Below, one piece after another: positions 14,047 through 23,404 of a stretch of DNA of 64,000 bases. Position 1 is the first letter of the stretch; each line of letters opens with the position of its first letter. The notes below the pieces were generated by a model. The model did not search any database and had not been told where the DNA came from. It saw only the letters and a list, made by a program, of their open reading frames with translations. Origin of the DNA: Chryseobacterium lathyri (GTDB taxonomy: Bacteria > Bacteroidota > Bacteroidia > Flavobacteriales > Weeksellaceae); assembly GCF_003290185.1 (NCBI RefSeq), contig NZ_QNFY01000012.1:62001-126000 (forward strand). Reading direction: 5' to 3'. Position numbers and translations under genes: made by a program.

Positions 14047-16704
14047 ATGTCCGAAAAACAACGACTTTCAGAAATATTATGGAAGAAATGGGGTCCTTAT
14101 GTCAGCAACCGTGAGTGGGGACTAGTCCGTGAAGATTACAGCGAAACTGGGGATGCATGGAATTATACCACTCATGATACTGCAGAAGCCAAAAACTATC
14201 GTTGGGGTGAAGAGGGTATTTGCGGGATCTGTGACGACCTTCAGCAGTTGGTTTTTTCTATAGGATTCTGGAATAAAAAAGATAAAATGGTGAAAGAGCG
14301 TTTCTTTGGTCTTACCAACGGACAGGGAAACCACGGGGAAGATGTAAAAGAATATTTTTACTATCTGGATTCCACACCTACTCATTCTTATATGAAGATG
14401 CTGTACAAATATCCTCAGAATGCTTTCCCTTATGAAGATCTTTTAAAAGTCAATGCAGAAAGAAATAAGAATGAACCGGAATATGAACTGATTGATACAG
14501 GAATCTTTGATCAGAATGAATATTTTGATCTCTTTATTGAATATGCTAAAGAAAGTGAGCATGATATTTTGATCAGGCTTACAATAATCAACAAATCTCA
14601 GAATGAAGCTCCTATTGTCATACTGCCGACATTTTGGTTCAGGAATACCTGGAAATGGGGTTATGATAGCTATAAGCCACAACTGGGCAGCGAAGATGCG
14701 CGGCATATTTCGGTTAACCACAAAAATATTGAAATCAAAAATGTATATGCCAGGCAGTCTCTGAAGACCCTGTTTTGTGATAATGAAACCAATACCGAAA
14801 AACTTTATCAGTCGGCCAACGAATCAAAATACTGTAAAGATGGAATCAATGATTTTGTTATTAATGGAAATTCCCAGTCCGTAAATCCCCAGAGTACCGG
14901 AACTAAGGCTTCTTTTCTTCTTGATGAAATCCTGCAAGCCGGAGAAACAAGAACTTTTGAATTCAGAATGACGGATAAGGACTTAAAAGATCCATTTGCT
15001 GATTTTGAAGATATTTTTGATGTGAGGAAAAAAGAAGCGGATGAGTTTTATGCTGAAATTCAGAAAGGTATAGAATCAGAAGATGAAAAATTGGTCCAAC
15101 GGCAGGCTTTTGCCGGAATGCTCTGGAACAAAATGTTTTATCACTATAATGTAGAAAAGTGGCTGAAAGGAGATCCTGCAGAAATGCCGCCTCCAAAATC
15201 CCGAGAGAAGATCAGAAATTTTGAATGGAAGCACCTTAATAATGAGCATATCATTTCTATGCCCGATAAGTGGGAATATCCGTGGTATGCGACATGGGAT
15301 CTGGCATTTCATACGATCAGTTTTTCGTTAATTGACCCGGATTTTGCAAAGTACCAGTTGAAACTTTTCCTGTTTGAATGGTATATGCATCCTAACGGAC
15401 AGCTTCCTGCCTATGAATGGAATTTCAGCGATGTGAATCCTCCGGTTCATGCCTGGGCGGTTTTTAGGGTTTTTAAAATTGATGAATATATCAAAGGGAA
15501 ACCTGATATTGAATTCCTGGAAAGTGCATTTCAGAAGCTGCTCATGAATTTTACATGGTGGGTCAACAAAAAAGATAATAATGGTAATAATATTTTTGAA
15601 GGAGGCTTTTTAGGTCTTGATAATATCGGAGTTTTTGACCGAAACACGACGCTTCCGAATGGTGAACAGCTGGAACAATCGGACGGAACAAGCTGGATGG
15701 CCATGTTTGCCCTGAATATGATGAGAATTGCCCTTGAGCTGGCACTGTATAACAATGTGTATGAAGAAATGGCGATGAAGTTTTTTGAGCACTTCCTTTC
15801 CATTGCCAATTCACTGGATAATATGGGGGATGAGGATTTCAGTCTTTGGGATCAGGAAGATGAATTTTTCTATGATGCTATTTCTTCCAGCGATGGTAAT
15901 CATATGTATTTAAGATTGAGAACTATCGTGGGACTGATACCTATGTTTGCCGTAGAGGTAATTGATGATGAAATGATCGAAAATCTGCCCAATTTTAAAA
16001 AGAGAATGAAATGGGTTCTTGAAAACAAACCGGAACTGGCTTCCCTGGTATCAAGATGGGAAGTGAAGGGACAGGATTCCAAACATCTTCTGTCGCTGTT
16101 GCGTGGCCATCGGTTAAAAAGGCTGCTCAAAAGAATGCTGAATCCCGAAGAGTTTTTAAGCGAGTATGGAGTGCGGGCATTGTCGAAAGAATATGAACAG
16201 AATCCCTATACCTTGAATTTGAACGGAGCAGATTATTGTGTAAAATATACTCCTGCGGAAAGTGACAGCAGTCTTTTTGGGGGAAACAGCAATTGGCGCG
16301 GACCAATCTGGTTTCCAATCAATTTTCTGATTATTGAGAGTCTTCAGCGGTTTTTCTTCTATTACAGCCCCGATTTTCTGGTGGAATATCCTACCGGAAG
16401 CGGAAACTATTCCAACCTGGACCAGATTGCAGATGAGTTAAGTAAAAGGCTATCTAAAATTTTTTTAATGGATGAAAACGGAAAACGTCCGGTCAACGGC
16501 CAGTATGAAAGATTTCAGACTGATCCGGATTTTAAAGACTATATTTTATTCTACGAATATTTTCATGGGGATAATGGAAGAGGAGTAGGAGCTTCCCATC
16601 AAACAGGATGGACGGGCCTTATTGCAAAGATTTTGCAGCCAAGATTCTCCAAAAAAGAAATAGCAGAATCTGAAACGGAAATGCCTGAAGAGGCAAAGGG
16701 ATAA
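14047..16704 (+). CDS. GH63 family glucosidase (MGH1-like)
   Basis: This 885-residue protein has the layout of bacterial GH63 glucosidases: an N-terminal beta-sandwich region (about 1-320, starting LSEILWKKWGPYVSNREWG) and an (alpha/alpha)6 barrel with WYATWDLAFH, LPAYEWNFSDVNPPVHAWA and GPIWFPINFLI. A candidate catalytic acid is Asp in YATWDLAF, and an acidic pair lies in LSEYGVRALSKEYEQNPY. No signal peptide is seen, so it acts in the cytoplasm, perhaps on alpha-glucosides such as mannosylglycerate- or glucosylglycerate-like compounds or kojibiose-type sugars. It lies behind the SDR gene and may be expressed with it. The exact substrate is uncertain. Confidence 0.87.
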   Translation: MSEKQRLSEILWKKWGPYVSNREWGLVREDYSETGDAWNYTTHDTAEAKNYRWGEEGICGICDDLQQLVFSIGFWNKKDKMVKERFFGLTNGQGNHGEDVKEYFYYLDSTPTHSYMKMLYKYPQNAFPYEDLLKVNAERNKNEPEYELIDTGIFDQNEYFDLFIEYAKESEHDILIRLTIINKSQNEAPIVILPTFWFRNTWKWGYDSYKPQLGSEDARHISVNHKNIEIKNVYARQSLKTLFCDNETNTEKLYQSANESKYCKDGINDFVINGNSQSVNPQSTGTKASFLLDEILQAGETRTFEFRMTDKDLKDPFADFEDIFDVRKKEADEFYAEIQKGIESEDEKLVQRQAFAGMLWNKMFYHYNVEKWLKGDPAEMPPPKSREKIRNFEWKHLNNEHIISMPDKWEYPWYATWDLAFHTISFSLIDPDFAKYQLKLFLFEWYMHPNGQLPAYEWNFSDVNPPVHAWAVFRVFKIDEYIKGKPDIEFLESAFQKLLMNFTWWVNKKDNNGNNIFEGGFLGLDNIGVFDRNTTLPNGEQLEQSDGTSWMAMFALNMMRIALELALYNNVYEEMAMKFFEHFLSIANSLDNMGDEDFSLWDQEDEFFYDAISSSDGNHMYLRLRTIVGLIPMFAVEVIDDEMIENLPNFKKRMKWVLENKPELASLVSRWEVKGQDSKHLLSLLRGHRLKRLLKRMLNPEEFLSEYGVRALSKEYEQNPYTLNLNGADYCVKYTPAESDSSLFGGNSNWRGPIWFPINFLIIESLQRFFFYYSPDFLVEYPTGSGNYSNLDQIADELSKRLSKIFLMDENGKRPVNGQYERFQTDPDFKDYILFYEYFHGDNGRGVGASHQTGWTGLIAKILQPRFSKKEIAESETEMPEEAKG

Positions 16705-16736
16705 TGGCTGGGAGTTCAACATTCCTTACCCTCAGA

Positions 16737-17423
16737 CTATTCAAAAATCTGCTGGATAACCTCCAGCGATGTCGGTATTTTAAAGTCTGTAATATGATAA
16801 TGGTAATAGACCAGAAGACTATCCAAAAAATCTTTTCTTAATGAGGGGTGTATCTTTGTTGCATAAAGATTTTCTGAGCCGATGGCTGTTTTCCAGATGG
16901 CTGATATTTCTTCGGTAAACAACTGATGAGAAGGAGTTACAGAGAATGTTCCTGTCTCGGGATCTAAATATTGGCCGTCATTGATCAAAGGAGCTACTCC
17001 CTGAATTTTCAATACCGTAATTAAGAAAAGAAGATGGCACTGATAATTTTTGCCGGCCAGTTCATTGACAAATTCATCGATACTGAAAAATAGATTTGGA
17101 TTTTTATTTTCGTGTCTTAAAACCTGATTCAGAAAGTCTGAGATGAAGAATATGACTGTATTGGCTTTGATATCCATATACATATCATAGTTCTTTACCA
17201 ACTCAAATCTTGAGACTGAAGGAATTCCGTTGCCTCTTGCAGGATTAATGGTAAAGCTGAGCATACTCAAAGGCTGAAGCAGAGCTTTCTTTTTATTTCT
17301 TTTGGAATAAATCCCCTTTACGAAATAGGTCTGAAAGCCTTCGTCTTCTGTAAAACAATGCAGAACTGCATCATTTTCACCGTATTTTATGAATGATAAT
17401 AAAAATCCGTTTTGTGAATTCAT
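16737..17423 (-). CDS. recO: DNA repair protein RecO
   Basis: This 228-residue protein has the N-terminal OB-fold pattern GFLLSFIKYGENDAVLHCFTEDEGFQTYFVKGI and KKALLQPLSMLSF. A helical C-terminal region follows (LLFLITVLKIQGVAPLINDGQYLDPETG). RecO loads RecA onto SSB-coated single-stranded DNA in the RecFOR pathway. The C-terminal four-cysteine zinc motif of some RecO proteins is absent, as is common in Bacteroidetes. Its ATG overlaps the stop of the porZ-like gene by one base (TAATG), indicating translational coupling as the last gene of a four-gene operon. Confidence 0.92.
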   Translation of the reverse strand: MNSQNGFLLSFIKYGENDAVLHCFTEDEGFQTYFVKGIYSKRNKKKALLQPLSMLSFTINPARGNGIPSVSRFELVKNYDMYMDIKANTVIFFISDFLNQVLRHENKNPNLFFSIDEFVNELAGKNYQCHLLFLITVLKIQGVAPLINDGQYLDPETGTFSVTPSHQLFTEEISAIWKTAIGSENLYATKIHPSLRKDFLDSLLVYYHYHITDFKIPTSLEVIQQIFE

Positions 17424-19681
17424 TAATTAACCACAGCTATTTTTGCAGTAGCTTTATCTGAACCGTCTTCATTGGTCATCAATACAAAATAAATACCTGA
17501 AGCTACCCTGTTCCCTTTCATGTTGTTAAGATCCCATTCATAATAACCTCCTCTGGCTACTGCAGAATGTATTACATTTCCTGCCGCATCAGCAATTCTG
17601 ATATTTGTTTTTTCTGCAAGCCCTTTAATAGTAACTTTTCCTTTAAAGTTTGAATAGACTACAGGATTAGGATAGACTACCACATTCCCGAAGTTGGCAG
17701 TCACATCTGCTACATCCCCCTGATAAGCTACAATACCGTTAAACGTTACAAAATATACTTTTCCTGTTTTTCTGTCTACCTTTATATCAGTAACGGAATT
17801 GGTTGGAAGAGGGGAGTTTTCTTTTGTAAAATGTTTTATAGTCTGCTGTCCGTCGGAAGAAAGGTAATATACACCACCACCGTCTATAGAAATCCATTTA
17901 TAATCCCCGGCATCTACTTCTATCTGCTGTATTTGGGCATCTCTGAAAAGTTCTTCTCCAAGCCCGCCCTGTTCTATGATGATTGGTTCCACTTTCGGAT
18001 CCGGATTTTTTATTCCTGTAGCAGCATTGGTTAATATTCTTAAACCGCTGTCACTACCTATCCAGGCATCTCCTGATTTACTAAAAGCTACTGATAAGGT
18101 TCCTCTTGCATTTCCTGCGAATCCGTTGGTATCTTGTAATATGTAATCAGTGTCATCAGAAAGATTGGTCGCATTTTTATAATCGTAAACTATAAAATTA
18201 TTGCTTCTCGGGGTTGGGATCCACAGCATATTCTCATAATAGACAGGAGTTTGTACACCATCACTTGTTATTCCGAATTTTTTTATCACAAAATCATCAG
18301 TTCCTCTATCATAGATTCCAATGGAAGGACTTCCATAGTTGAACCCAAAAGAAACAAAAAGATTATTTTGCGGGTCTGTAGCGAAACCTACGGGGCGGTG
18401 TGAATAATCACCCGGAGATCCCAGATCATAGCGCTTCACAAAATCAAAATCTTTACTGCTGGCATTATATTTCATTTTATAAACTCCCTGGGCAGTAGTT
18501 GTATAATTCGTAAAAAATACTTCATTGTTATTAGCCGGGTTGAATACAGCATCCAGTACATTGATTGGAGCGGAAGTTGTTGAAAAAAAAGATGATCGAA
18601 GCCACTCTGATCCGTTAAAATAATAAAATCCGGGTTTTTTAGGATTATCTCCTGGCTGATTGTATCTGTTCAGTCTTGATCCGGAAGACACCAGCATTTG
18701 ATTATTGTCATACAGATTGATCTTGTATGAAGAATTTGAATATGGACCTGATGGTTTATAAGTAGTACCACTTTCTTCCTTTATTCCCGACAGTATTGTT
18801 CCGCCGTATACCTTTCCGTTAGCTGTTATGGCTGTGTTGCAATCTTCCCCCATACTTACAGCGCCTAAAGATACTCCGTTTAGTCCGAATGTATATATTC
18901 TGCTGTCTGTTACTATAATGTTGCTTGAATTGATAACAATATCCTGGATGTTTCCGAAACTTGCCGGAAGCGGAGTGCCCGTACCGTTATTGTAGATAAA
19001 TGCTGAGGTGGCGGATGAAAATATAAGAGAGGATTCAGCGTCAATATGTTTATAAGATCCGGGAATTTCTGTCGACCAGGTAGAGAATACCGGAAATGTA
19101 GTGTTCATTTCGTGGCTTTTAAGGCCGGTATTGGTTACAGAATATACTTTGTTTCCAAATAGGGTTGCTTCGTTGCTGGCTTCATATACACCACCGGTTA
19201 CAAAGAATGCAGAATCTCCGAATTCTTTTTTGTTAATGTTAAATATAGAAACTCCATAGCCTACAGATACTACAGCCTGATCCCCTGTAATTGAAATATG
19301 ATTGATTCTTTTGCTTCCGTTATAGCCGGTTGCGATAGGAATATCAACAATATATTTGATCTCCTGCGGGGTAATCACATCCATAGAACCGTTTGCATAT
19401 CCTATTACACCTATTTTAGTTTGTGGGTTATAGTCGAAGGCGGATATATTAACGTCATGGAGTCCGTTAGCTTTTGACAGCTTGGTCATCTCTCCGGTTG
19501 AAATGGTATAGTAAAATATCCCGTTTTCAGTAGCGGCAATTATTTTCCCATTGTCTTCTTTCATAGCCAAGACATTGTTATAAGAAAAAAGATCCGTCCA
19601 TTTTTTTGACGAAATCACCTGCGCATTCACGAACTGCAGGGATGCTAAAATACCAAGAGAGATTAAAGAGAGTTTTTTCAT
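17423..19681 (-). CDS. porZ: PorZ-like T9SS protein: two beta-propellers and type A sorting domain
   Basis: This 752-residue exported protein has a signal peptide (1-20, ending FVNAQ). Long stretches of WD/two-component-regulator-propeller-like repeats follow (IIAATENGIFYY, AWIGSDSGLRIL, KWISIDGGGVYYLS, KVYFVTFNGIVAY). A C-terminal T9SS type A domain (about 675-752) has VVVYPNPV, NIRIADAAGNVI, YEWDLNNMKGNRVASGIYFVLM. This is the architecture of PorZ, the cell-surface part of the T9SS attachment complex in Porphyromonas. A position next to recO is, as I recall, conserved in Flavobacteriia. It lies 1 bp after the metallophosphatase gene and overlaps recO by one base. The PorZ identity is strong from architecture but not alignment-tested. 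Confidence 0.82.
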   Translation of the reverse strand: MKKLSLISLGILASLQFVNAQVISSKKWTDLFSYNNVLAMKEDNGKIIAATENGIFYYTISTGEMTKLSKANGLHDVNISAFDYNPQTKIGVIGYANGSMDVITPQEIKYIVDIPIATGYNGSKRINHISITGDQAVVSVGYGVSIFNINKKEFGDSAFFVTGGVYEASNEATLFGNKVYSVTNTGLKSHEMNTTFPVFSTWSTEIPGSYKHIDAESSLIFSSATSAFIYNNGTGTPLPASFGNIQDIVINSSNIIVTDSRIYTFGLNGVSLGAVSMGEDCNTAITANGKVYGGTILSGIKEESGTTYKPSGPYSNSSYKINLYDNNQMLVSSGSRLNRYNQPGDNPKKPGFYYFNGSEWLRSSFFSTTSAPINVLDAVFNPANNNEVFFTNYTTTAQGVYKMKYNASSKDFDFVKRYDLGSPGDYSHRPVGFATDPQNNLFVSFGFNYGSPSIGIYDRGTDDFVIKKFGITSDGVQTPVYYENMLWIPTPRSNNFIVYDYKNATNLSDDTDYILQDTNGFAGNARGTLSVAFSKSGDAWIGSDSGLRILTNAATGIKNPDPKVEPIIIEQGGLGEELFRDAQIQQIEVDAGDYKWISIDGGGVYYLSSDGQQTIKHFTKENSPLPTNSVTDIKVDRKTGKVYFVTFNGIVAYQGDVADVTANFGNVVVYPNPVVYSNFKGKVTIKGLAEKTNIRIADAAGNVIHSAVARGGYYEWDLNNMKGNRVASGIYFVLMTNEDGSDKATAKIAVVN

Positions 19682-19682
19682 A

Positions 19683-20633
19683 TTATACGGTTATGCTGCT
19701 GTCTATGATCTGGTTGTTCCAGGAAATATGCTTTACATTTTTATTTGCATCAAAGTAAAAGTCTATTCTGCCAAGAAGAAGACCTGCCCATCCTACCTGA
19801 TTTACCAGAACATTTTTACCCTGTCTGTTGGTAAACGTCTGCGGTTCAGGTAAAAAAGTATGGGTATGCCCACCCAGGATAATATCAATATTTTCTGTTT
19901 TGGCAGCCAGAATTTTGTCGCTTACTTTATTGGGTTCATCTTTATAATCATAGCCGATATGAGAAAGGCAGATCAAAAGATCACATTTTTGTTCGTTTTT
20001 CAGAAAATTGGAATAATGTTGTGCTACATCTACAGGATCTGAATATACGGTTTCACCATACTGCTTCTTGCCCACAAGGCCGTCCAGCTGAATACCTACT
20101 CCGAAAATTCCGACTTTTATTCCATTTTTATTAAAAATCTTATACTGTGAGGTCTTTCCATCCAGAACTGTATTTTTAAAATCATAGTTTGAACAGATAA
20201 ATGGAAATTTTGCATTAGGAAGAACTTTCAGGAAACCGTCCAGGCTATTGTCAAAATCATGATTTCCCATTGTTGAAGCATCATACTTCATCATAGACAT
20301 CAGCTTAAATTCCAGTTCGCCCCCAAAGAAATTAAAATAAGGAGTGCCCTGAAAAATATCACCGGAATCCAGAAGAAGAACATTGCTTTCCTGGCTTCTG
20401 ATCTGCTGTATCAAGCTTGCCCTTCTTGCAAATCCTCCCTGATTGGGATTTTTGGTATAGCTTGCGTCAAAAGGCTCTATTCTGCTATGTTGATCGTTGG
20501 TATGAAGAATGGTGAGTTTATTTTCAGATTGAAAAGGATTGAATTTCAATTCTTCTGCCATCATCATATTGGGAGCTAAAGCTGCTGCTAAAGATCCGCT
20601 ACCTATTACTTTTAAAAAACTTTTTCTATCCAT
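19683..20633 (-). CDS. 5'-nucleotidase-type metallophosphatase, catalytic domain only
   Basis: This 316-residue protein corresponds to the N-terminal half of UshA-type 5'-nucleotidases. An export signal with an RK twin-arginine-like start (MDRKSFLKVIGSGSLAAALAP) is followed by the dinuclear-metal motifs HTNDQHS, DSGDIFQGTPYF, GNHDFD, LSHIGYD and GGHTHTF. It should hydrolyse phosphoesters in the periplasm. The substrate-binding C-terminal domain is missing here and is encoded by the gene immediately upstream, which overlaps it by one base (TAATG). The two chains probably work together. The porZ-like gene follows after 1 bp. Confidence 0.88.
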   Translation of the reverse strand: MDRKSFLKVIGSGSLAAALAPNMMMAEELKFNPFQSENKLTILHTNDQHSRIEPFDASYTKNPNQGGFARRASLIQQIRSQESNVLLLDSGDIFQGTPYFNFFGGELEFKLMSMMKYDASTMGNHDFDNSLDGFLKVLPNAKFPFICSNYDFKNTVLDGKTSQYKIFNKNGIKVGIFGVGIQLDGLVGKKQYGETVYSDPVDVAQHYSNFLKNEQKCDLLICLSHIGYDYKDEPNKVSDKILAAKTENIDIILGGHTHTFLPEPQTFTNRQGKNVLVNQVGWAGLLLGRIDFYFDANKNVKHISWNNQIIDSSITV

Positions 20634-21391
20634 TATTTCTTACCGATAAAATTTAAACGAACATCTGTATTTGGAACTACTTCAGACGTTTTTCTGAAAT
20701 ATTCAATGAAAAGATCCCTTAATCTGATTCCTGTAGAAATAGATTCCCCTTTGGAAAAGAATTTCATATTATCTCCGCCAAGTGCCAGATAATCTGAAGT
20801 AGCGATATAATAATCCTGATCAGGATTTACTGGCTTCCCATTAATCTGGGATTTGGTAAGCTGCCCGTTATTGGTTTCAATATATAAATGAGAAACAGGA
20901 TTATTGACCTGAGTTTTTGCATAATAATCAAAAAGTCCCTGCAGATCCGATCCTTTCATTTTTACAATGATCACTTCATTTTCGAAAGGCATTACTTCAA
21001 AAACACTTTTCAGAAGAATATCTCCTTTTCCAATTGTAGTACGTATTCCGCCGATATTGATCAGGGCAGCATCTACACTTTTATTAAGATTCTTTTTCGT
21101 CCATGCATCGGCACCTTCAAAGGTATAGTCGGCCAAAAGATTGCCCAGATTACTGTTATCACCCTGTTTTGTAAGATCTATACTGGTGTGGGAGATCTTT
21201 TGATTCATCTCTTTGTCCAGTTTTTGCTTATAGGGTTCAATAACTTTTACAAACTCCTCATCATTCTTTAGCTCATTATTAATAGAAATGTTTTTCTGAG
21301 GCTGAACTTGTGCCAACTGCAGTGTAGATGCTGTTTTGCAGGCAGTAAATGTGGCCAGAGCAATTCCTAATAACAAGAATTTATTTTTCAT
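20633..21391 (-). CDS. 5'-nucleotidase C-terminal domain lipoprotein
   Basis: I chose the Met at 21391 (252 residues), since it gives a clean lipoprotein signal MKNKFLLLGIALATFTAC with lipobox Cys18; an in-frame ATG at 21433 would add 14 charged residues. The body is the UshA/SurE-partner C-terminal domain: NLLADYTFEGA, NIGGIRTTIGKGDI, EVMPFENEVIIVKMKG, and YYIATSDYLALGGDNMKFF, the substrate-base stacking region. It has no metal-binding residues of its own, so it probably supplies nucleotide specificity to the metallophosphatase encoded next. It is the first gene of a four-gene operon ending in recO. Confidence 0.88.
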   Translation of the reverse strand: MKNKFLLLGIALATFTACKTASTLQLAQVQPQKNISINNELKNDEEFVKVIEPYKQKLDKEMNQKISHTSIDLTKQGDNSNLGNLLADYTFEGADAWTKKNLNKSVDAALINIGGIRTTIGKGDILLKSVFEVMPFENEVIIVKMKGSDLQGLFDYYAKTQVNNPVSHLYIETNNGQLTKSQINGKPVNPDQDYYIATSDYLALGGDNMKFFSKGESISTGIRLRDLFIEYFRKTSEVVPNTDVRLNFIGKK

Positions 21392-21495
21392 ATGTTGCAA
21401 ATTATTTTTTTTAAGATCATATGTAATCACCATTAATTATAGTGTTTTGTAAACAACTTCGATCATAGCGATGTCATAATATCTTTTAGTATATG

Positions 21496-21503
21496 CAAAT
21501 ATA
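21496..21503 (-). promoter_or_regulatory. Minus-7 element of the nucleotidase-porZ-recO operon
   Basis: The minus strand reads TATATTTG, matching TAnnTTTG, about 105 bp before the lipoprotein start. The minus-33 is not obvious. Confidence 0.4.
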
Positions 21504-21557
21504 ATTATATGTATAATAAAACATTATTATTTATTATAAATTCTTATCGTAAATTAT

Positions 21558-21565
21558 TAAATTTG
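21558..21565 (+). promoter_or_regulatory. Minus-7 element of dapA
   Basis: TAAATTTG matches TAnnTTTG, 19 bp before the dapA ATG. It is back to back with the divergent operon promoter in a very A+T-rich 190-bp gap. Confidence 0.45.
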
Positions 21566-21584
21566 AAAAAAATAATTCTAACAG

Positions 21585-22457
21585 ATGAGCATTTTAAAAG
21601 GAGTAGGTGTTGCGTTGGTAACACCCTTTAATGAAGATTTATCCGTTGATTTCGATAGTTTAACAAAACTTGTTGAGTATAATATCGAAAACGGAACCAA
21701 TTATTTGGTTGTTTTGGGAACTACAGCAGAAGCTGCAACACTTTCTGAAGAGGAGAAGAAACAGGTAATTGAGCATATCATTAAGGTTAATAATAAACGC
21801 CTCCCCCTGGTTTTGGGAATTGGCGGAAATAATACTCTTGAAGTAAAGAAACAGATTGAAGAAGCAGATCTTTCTGCATTTGATGCCGTACTTTCGGTAT
21901 CTCCATATTACAATAAACCTAATCAGGAAGGCCTTTACCAGCACTATAAAATGCTGGCATCTACCGGAAAAAATGTCATTATTTACAATGTTCCGTCAAG
22001 AACAGGTCAGAATGTTGAGGCTGATACCACTATTCGTTTGGCCAATGAATTCCCGAATCTATTCATGATCAAAGAAGCGGCACCCAATATTCTTCAGTAT
22101 TTTGATATTTTGAGAAAGAAACCTGAAGGATTTTCATTGGTTTCCGGAGATGATGAATATACCCTTCCTGTGACTTTAGCGGGAGGAGACGGAGTAATCT
22201 CTGTAATAGGGCAGGGGTATCCGAAAGAATTTTCTACCATGGTCCAGCTGGCCTTTGATGGAAAAGTGAAGGAAGCTTATGATATTCATAATAAGCTGGT
22301 AGAAATTACAAGACTGATTTTTGCAGAAGGAAATCCTTGCGGAATCAAGGTAATCCTTACAGAAAAAGGAATTATTAAAAACTATCTGAGACTTCCTTTA
22401 GTTCCTGCTTCAGAAGGTCTTTACGCGAAAATTAAAGCTGAAATGGCGAAAATTTAA
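21585..22457 (+). CDS. dapA: 4-hydroxy-tetrahydrodipicolinate synthase
   Basis: This 290-residue TIM-barrel aldolase condenses pyruvate with aspartate semialdehyde, the first committed step to lysine and meso-diaminopimelate. Visible signatures are GVGVALVTPFNEDLSVDFDSL; GTTAEAATLSEEEKKQVIE, with the conserved Thr-Thr; YYNKPNQEGLYQHY, with the catalytic Tyr; YNVPSRTGQNVE; and the Schiff-base lysine in FMIKEAAPN. SGDDEYTLP and GGDGVISV complete the pattern. Length is standard. It has its own promoter and is separated from the following gene by a dispersed inverted repeat. Confidence 0.97.
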   Translation: MSILKGVGVALVTPFNEDLSVDFDSLTKLVEYNIENGTNYLVVLGTTAEAATLSEEEKKQVIEHIIKVNNKRLPLVLGIGGNNTLEVKKQIEEADLSAFDAVLSVSPYYNKPNQEGLYQHYKMLASTGKNVIIYNVPSRTGQNVEADTTIRLANEFPNLFMIKEAAPNILQYFDILRKKPEGFSLVSGDDEYTLPVTLAGGDGVISVIGQGYPKEFSTMVQLAFDGKVKEAYDIHNKLVEITRLIFAEGNPCGIKVILTEKGIIKNYLRLPLVPASEGLYAKIKAEMAKI

Positions 22458-22465
22458 AAGATGTG

Positions 22466-22551
22466 AATAGTGAATAGTCAATGGTGAATTTTTAAATGTA
22501 CGGTTTAAAATTGCCCATTCACTTGCAAAGCAAAATTCACCATTGGCCATT
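22466..22551. repeat. Dispersed inverted repeat (REP-like), copy 2
   Basis: The left arm AATAGTCAATGGTGAATTTT (22466-22485) pairs with 22532-22551 at 18 of 20 positions; both differences are transitions. The core GTGAATAGTCAATGGTGAAT is shared with the element at 8789-8854. It fills most of the dapA-GNAT gap. Confidence 0.65.
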
Positions 22552-22607
22552 AACAATAAAATAACAGGTGAAAAGTTCCGGCTTTTCACTTTTTTTAATC
22601 AAAAAAT

Positions 22608-23111
22608 ATGAAATTAACAGCAGCAACAGAAAAGGATATTCCGTTGATACGGAATTTGGCCAAAAGATCATGGGAAAGTGCTTATACGGGGATTATTTCT
22701 CAGGAACAAATAGATTATATGTTGGAGAAAATGTATTCAGAAGAAGAAATTCTCAGTCAGCTTCAGAATCCGGATTATCATTATTACCTGATTTTTGATG
22801 AGGGTAATAGTTCTTTTGAAGGCTTTATCGGTTATGAGAATAATTATGAAGTGGGAACTACAAAACTTCACCGTATTTATCTGGTGCCGGAAAGCAAAGG
22901 AAAAGGATTTGGAAAAGAAACATTGAATTTTTTGAAAGATAGAGTTTCTGAAAGCGGAGATGAAAGGATTATTTTAAATGTTAATAAAGAAAATTCTGCT
23001 AAAAAATTCTATGAATCTCAAGGGTATAGAGTATATGATGAGGTGGTTTTGGATATAGGCGATAATTATTTTATGGATGATTATTTAATGGAATATGTAT
23101 TTCACAAATAA
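22608..23111 (+). CDS. GNAT family N-acetyltransferase
   Basis: This 167-residue single-domain acetyltransferase starts MKLTAATEKDIPLIRNLAKRSWESAYTGIISQEQIDYML, the typical opening of the RimI/SpeG-like GNATs. It has the acetyl-CoA loop in IYLVPESKGKGFGKETLNFL (K-G-K-G-F-G) and the C-terminal LNVNKENSAKKFYESQGYRVYDEVVLDIG with a conserved Tyr. The substrate is unknown; the C-terminal form VVLDIGDNYFMDDYLM is common among peptide or amino-acid-analogue acetyltransferases. It probably has its own transcript, since dapA and a repeat lie upstream. Confidence 0.88.
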   Translation: MKLTAATEKDIPLIRNLAKRSWESAYTGIISQEQIDYMLEKMYSEEEILSQLQNPDYHYYLIFDEGNSSFEGFIGYENNYEVGTTKLHRIYLVPESKGKGFGKETLNFLKDRVSESGDERIILNVNKENSAKKFYESQGYRVYDEVVLDIGDNYFMDDYLMEYVFHK

Positions 23112-23404
23112 TTGACTTAAAATTCTGTAACATTTAATTTTAATTCTATAACAAGTGATGTTTTTTTTTATTCCATCTTTGTAACAGAACCAAATCACTT
23201 TCAATAATACATTCATATGCTTGGTTTTGAGCTTTTGCAGCTTTTTATCAGTATATTTTTTTCATCCTTAGTGTTTAATTCCTGTATTCAATATGCAGGA
23301 GTTTTTCTTTTTTTATATATTATGTTAAAAATTAATAACCTATTTCACTTTTAAATGAAATAAATTATTATATTTACTTCGAAATTTGACACACTTATAT
23401 CAGG
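23112..23404. other. Intergenic region with terminator-like hairpin and 45-codon open frame
   Basis: A hairpin CCTGTAT / ATGCAGG (23281-23299) followed by a T-rich run (to about 23313) looks like a Rho-independent terminator. About 100 bp before it, CATCTTTG (23173-23180) is one base off the minus-7 consensus, so a short untranslated RNA of roughly 120 nt is possible. A 45-codon hydrophobic open frame (23217-23354) crosses the hairpin; I see nothing to show that it is a gene. Confidence 0.3.

Noticed and set aside
23217..23354. 45-codon hydrophobic open frame
   Set aside because: It runs through a terminator-like hairpin and a T run; hydrophobic codons are expected by chance in T-rich sequence.
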